Of a stretch of 7,236 nucleotides of DNA, positions 5,946 through 7,236 are shown piece after piece. Position 1 is the stretch's first letter; each line of letters starts with the position of its first letter. A model generated the notes under the pieces. It had not been told where the DNA came from, searched no databases, and saw nothing but the letters and a program-made list of their open reading frames with translations. The position numbers and the translations under genes are program-made. Source of the stretch: Eggerthella sp. CAG:209 (GTDB lineage: Bacteria > Actinomycetota > Coriobacteriia > Coriobacteriales > Eggerthellaceae); the NCBI GenBank assembly GCA_000436075.1, contig FR884615.1, forward strand, positions 16,216 through 23,451. The letters are read 5' to 3'.

Positions 5946-5962
5946 TTTCTTTTGGAAAGAAA
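5946..5962 (+). promoter_or_regulatory. Perfect hairpin at the aminopeptidase ribosome binding region
   Basis: TTTCTTT (5946-5952) and AAAGAAA (5956-5962) are exact reverse complements with a TGG loop, ending 10 bases before the ATG. The purine stretch GGAAAGAAAG that could act as ribosome binding site lies mostly within the 3' arm. Folding could hide it, although an A-U-rich stem would be only moderately stable. Confidence 0.35.
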
Positions 5963-5972
5963 GCGAGTTGGC

Positions 5973-7236
5973 ATGGTGGCGGAATCGGGTAGTGGCTTGA
6001 CGCACGAAGAAATCCAGGCAGCAGAAGGCCTGCTGCGCTTCATAGATGAAAGCCCCAGCGCATTTCACGCGGTGTCTGCCCTGCGTGCTCGGTTTGACGA
6101 GGCAGGATTCGTTTTTCTCCCCGAAGCGCAAACCTGGAGCTGCAAGCCAGGGGGATGCTACTACACCGTGCGCAACGGTTCGAGCATCATAGCCTTCAAG
6201 GTGGGCGGTGCCGTATCGGAAGGCTATCATTTTCAGATCACCGCTTCGCATTCGGATTCGCCTCTGTTCAAAATCAAGGCTCAGCCCGCTTTGGAAGGCC
6301 CAGATTCGTACAGACGCTTAAACGTTGAGGCGTATGGAGGAATGATCGATTACACCTGGTTCGATCGTCCTCTTTCCCTTGCGGGCCGCGTTATGGTTCA
6401 AATAGGGAATCGCATTGAGAGCAGGTTGGTCTCGCTTGATAGGGATGTGGCTCTTATTCCGAGCCTGGCTATCCATATGGATCATGGTGTGAACAACGGC
6501 TTTGCTCCAAACCGACGGATCGATTTGTGCCCGGTGGTTTCCGCGGGCGCGCTGGAGAAAGAAGCACTGCAACCGCTGCTTGCTAACGAGCTGGACCTTC
6601 ATCCCGACCAAATAGTGAGCCATGACCTGTATTTGGTGAATCGCCAGGCACCTTGCATATGGGGTGCGGCTGGTGAATTCATCTCAGCCCCCAGACTCGA
6701 TGACCTTATGTGCGCCTACGCTTCGGCTGAAGCGTTTTTGCGAAGCGCCAACGATTCCTGCGTTTCGGTGTACTGCTGCTTCGACAGCGAAGAGGTGGGG
6801 TCCAACACCAAGCAGGGTGCTATGTCCACATTCTTGCCCGATACGCTGATGCGCTTGAATGGGGCTTTGGGTGGTACGGACGAGGAATATCGCCGCGCAT
6901 TGGCGGGTTCCCTATTGGTAAGCTGCGACAACGCCCATGCGGTACACCCTAACCATCCCGAAAAGAGCGATGAGGGCAATCGTGCCTATTTGAATCAGGG
7001 CATTGTGGCCAAAGAAGCGGCAAACCAGAAGTACTGCACCGATGCGTTTAGCAGTGCCGTGTTCTGTGCGGTGTGCAATAACGCCAGCGTACCGTTCCAG
7101 CGGTTTGCGAACCGCAGCGATATGGCGGGTGGCTCAACCTTGGGCAACCTATCCAACATACAAGCAAGTATGCATGGCGTTGATGTGGGCTGTGCCCAGC
7201 TAGCCATGCACTCGGCGTACGAAACCGCCGGCGCAC
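5973..7236 (+). CDS. M18-family metallo-aminopeptidase (3' end beyond window)
   Basis: 421 codons are visible and the frame is open to the right edge. Family members of this type are usually about 430-460 residues, so only a short tail is missing. M18 enzymes are cytosolic di-zinc exopeptidases that remove N-terminal residues from peptides and form large oligomers. The expected metal and catalytic residues are all present: H93 in TASHSDSP, D243 in RLDDL, E273-E274 in DSEEVGS, D319 in SCDNAHAVHPN, and H413 in AMHSAYETAG. Other family signatures are PSLAIHMD-x-GVN at 163-174, and RSDMAGGSTLGN at 381-392, where some M18 subgroups have a GP in place of GN. The ATG at 5973 was chosen because the family N-terminus (LLRFIDESPSAFHAV) follows; GTG at 5976 is also possible. 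The ribosome binding site is weak (AGCGAG, 5 bases before) and overlaps a hairpin. Nothing links it functionally to the divergent sensor genes. Confidence 0.96.
   Translation, partial: MVAESGSGLTHEEIQAAEGLLRFIDESPSAFHAVSALRARFDEAGFVFLPEAQTWSCKPGGCYYTVRNGSSIIAFKVGGAVSEGYHFQITASHSDSPLFKIKAQPALEGPDSYRRLNVEAYGGMIDYTWFDRPLSLAGRVMVQIGNRIESRLVSLDRDVALIPSLAIHMDHGVNNGFAPNRRIDLCPVVSAGALEKEALQPLLANELDLHPDQIVSHDLYLVNRQAPCIWGAAGEFISAPRLDDLMCAYASAEAFLRSANDSCVSVYCCFDSEEVGSNTKQGAMSTFLPDTLMRLNGALGGTDEEYRRALAGSLLVSCDNAHAVHPNHPEKSDEGNRAYLNQGIVAKEAANQKYCTDAFSSAVFCAVCNNASVPFQRFANRSDMAGGSTLGNLSNIQASMHGVDVGCAQLAMHSAYETAGA

Larger units (their letters stand above)
5695..5972. promoter_or_regulatory. Divergent intergenic region between signalling operon and aminopeptidase
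   Basis: A 278-base gap between divergently read genes that should carry both promoters. It has a G/T-skewed tract (5752-5837), the inverted repeat 5841-5859, a spaced inverted repeat (5859-5869 with 5900-5909), a direct repeat of TGTTAG (5913-5918 and 5920-5925), and a hairpin at 5946-5962. No convincing plus-strand -35/-10 pair was found for the aminopeptidase. No small gene was recognised. Confidence 0.5.

Noticed and set aside
5943..6623. Minus-strand frames over the start of the aminopeptidase
   Set aside because: The plus-strand frame is continuous with conserved M18 motifs; the minus frames show no domain and no ribosome binding site.
1..7236. CRISPR array, insertion sequence, tRNA, prophage or defence system
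   Set aside because: I saw no spaced direct repeats, transposase motifs, cloverleaf, phage genes or defence domains; all coding content is explained by signalling, lipoprotein and peptidase genes.

Overview
The window looks like chromosomal DNA of a moderate-GC bacterium. The Ala/Cys-rich lipoprotein signal peptides ending in LVGC and a 7TM sensor beside a NarL-type kinase and LuxR-type regulator recall Coriobacteriia (Eggerthellaceae-like Actinomycetota). That placement is an impression from gene style and was not tested by any search. I see no mobile element, CRISPR array, tRNA or rRNA.

Layout: from 5694 down to 77 everything is on the minus strand. First comes a three-gene signalling operon (5694-1869): a multi-pass membrane protein whose cytoplasmic part looks like a worn-down histidine kinase, then an intact NarL-type membrane histidine kinase, then a LuxR/NarL-type response regulator. 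Both junctions are ATGA overlaps of 4 bases, so the three proteins are probably translated together. A 249-base gap with several inverted repeats follows. Next come three small lipoprotein genes in tandem (1619-77). The second and third are paralogues; the first has a different, lipocalin-like mature part. Hairpins lie between the second and third genes and after the third.

On the plus strand, starting at 5973 and running off the right edge, is an M18-family metallo-aminopeptidase. It has all the expected metal ligands and probably lacks only its last few residues. The 278-base divergent gap between it and the signalling operon has a strongly G/T-skewed tract, inverted repeats, and a hairpin where the aminopeptidase ribosome binding site should be.

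Working model (inference): the 7TM pseudokinase and the kinase form one membrane sensor, the kinase phosphorylates the regulator at Asp54, and the regulator acts on nearby promoters. The lipoprotein cluster just downstream is the most obvious candidate target. The aminopeptidase is probably an unrelated housekeeping neighbour. The most unusual item is the pairing of an apparently inactive 7TM kinase-like protein with a complete two-component system.
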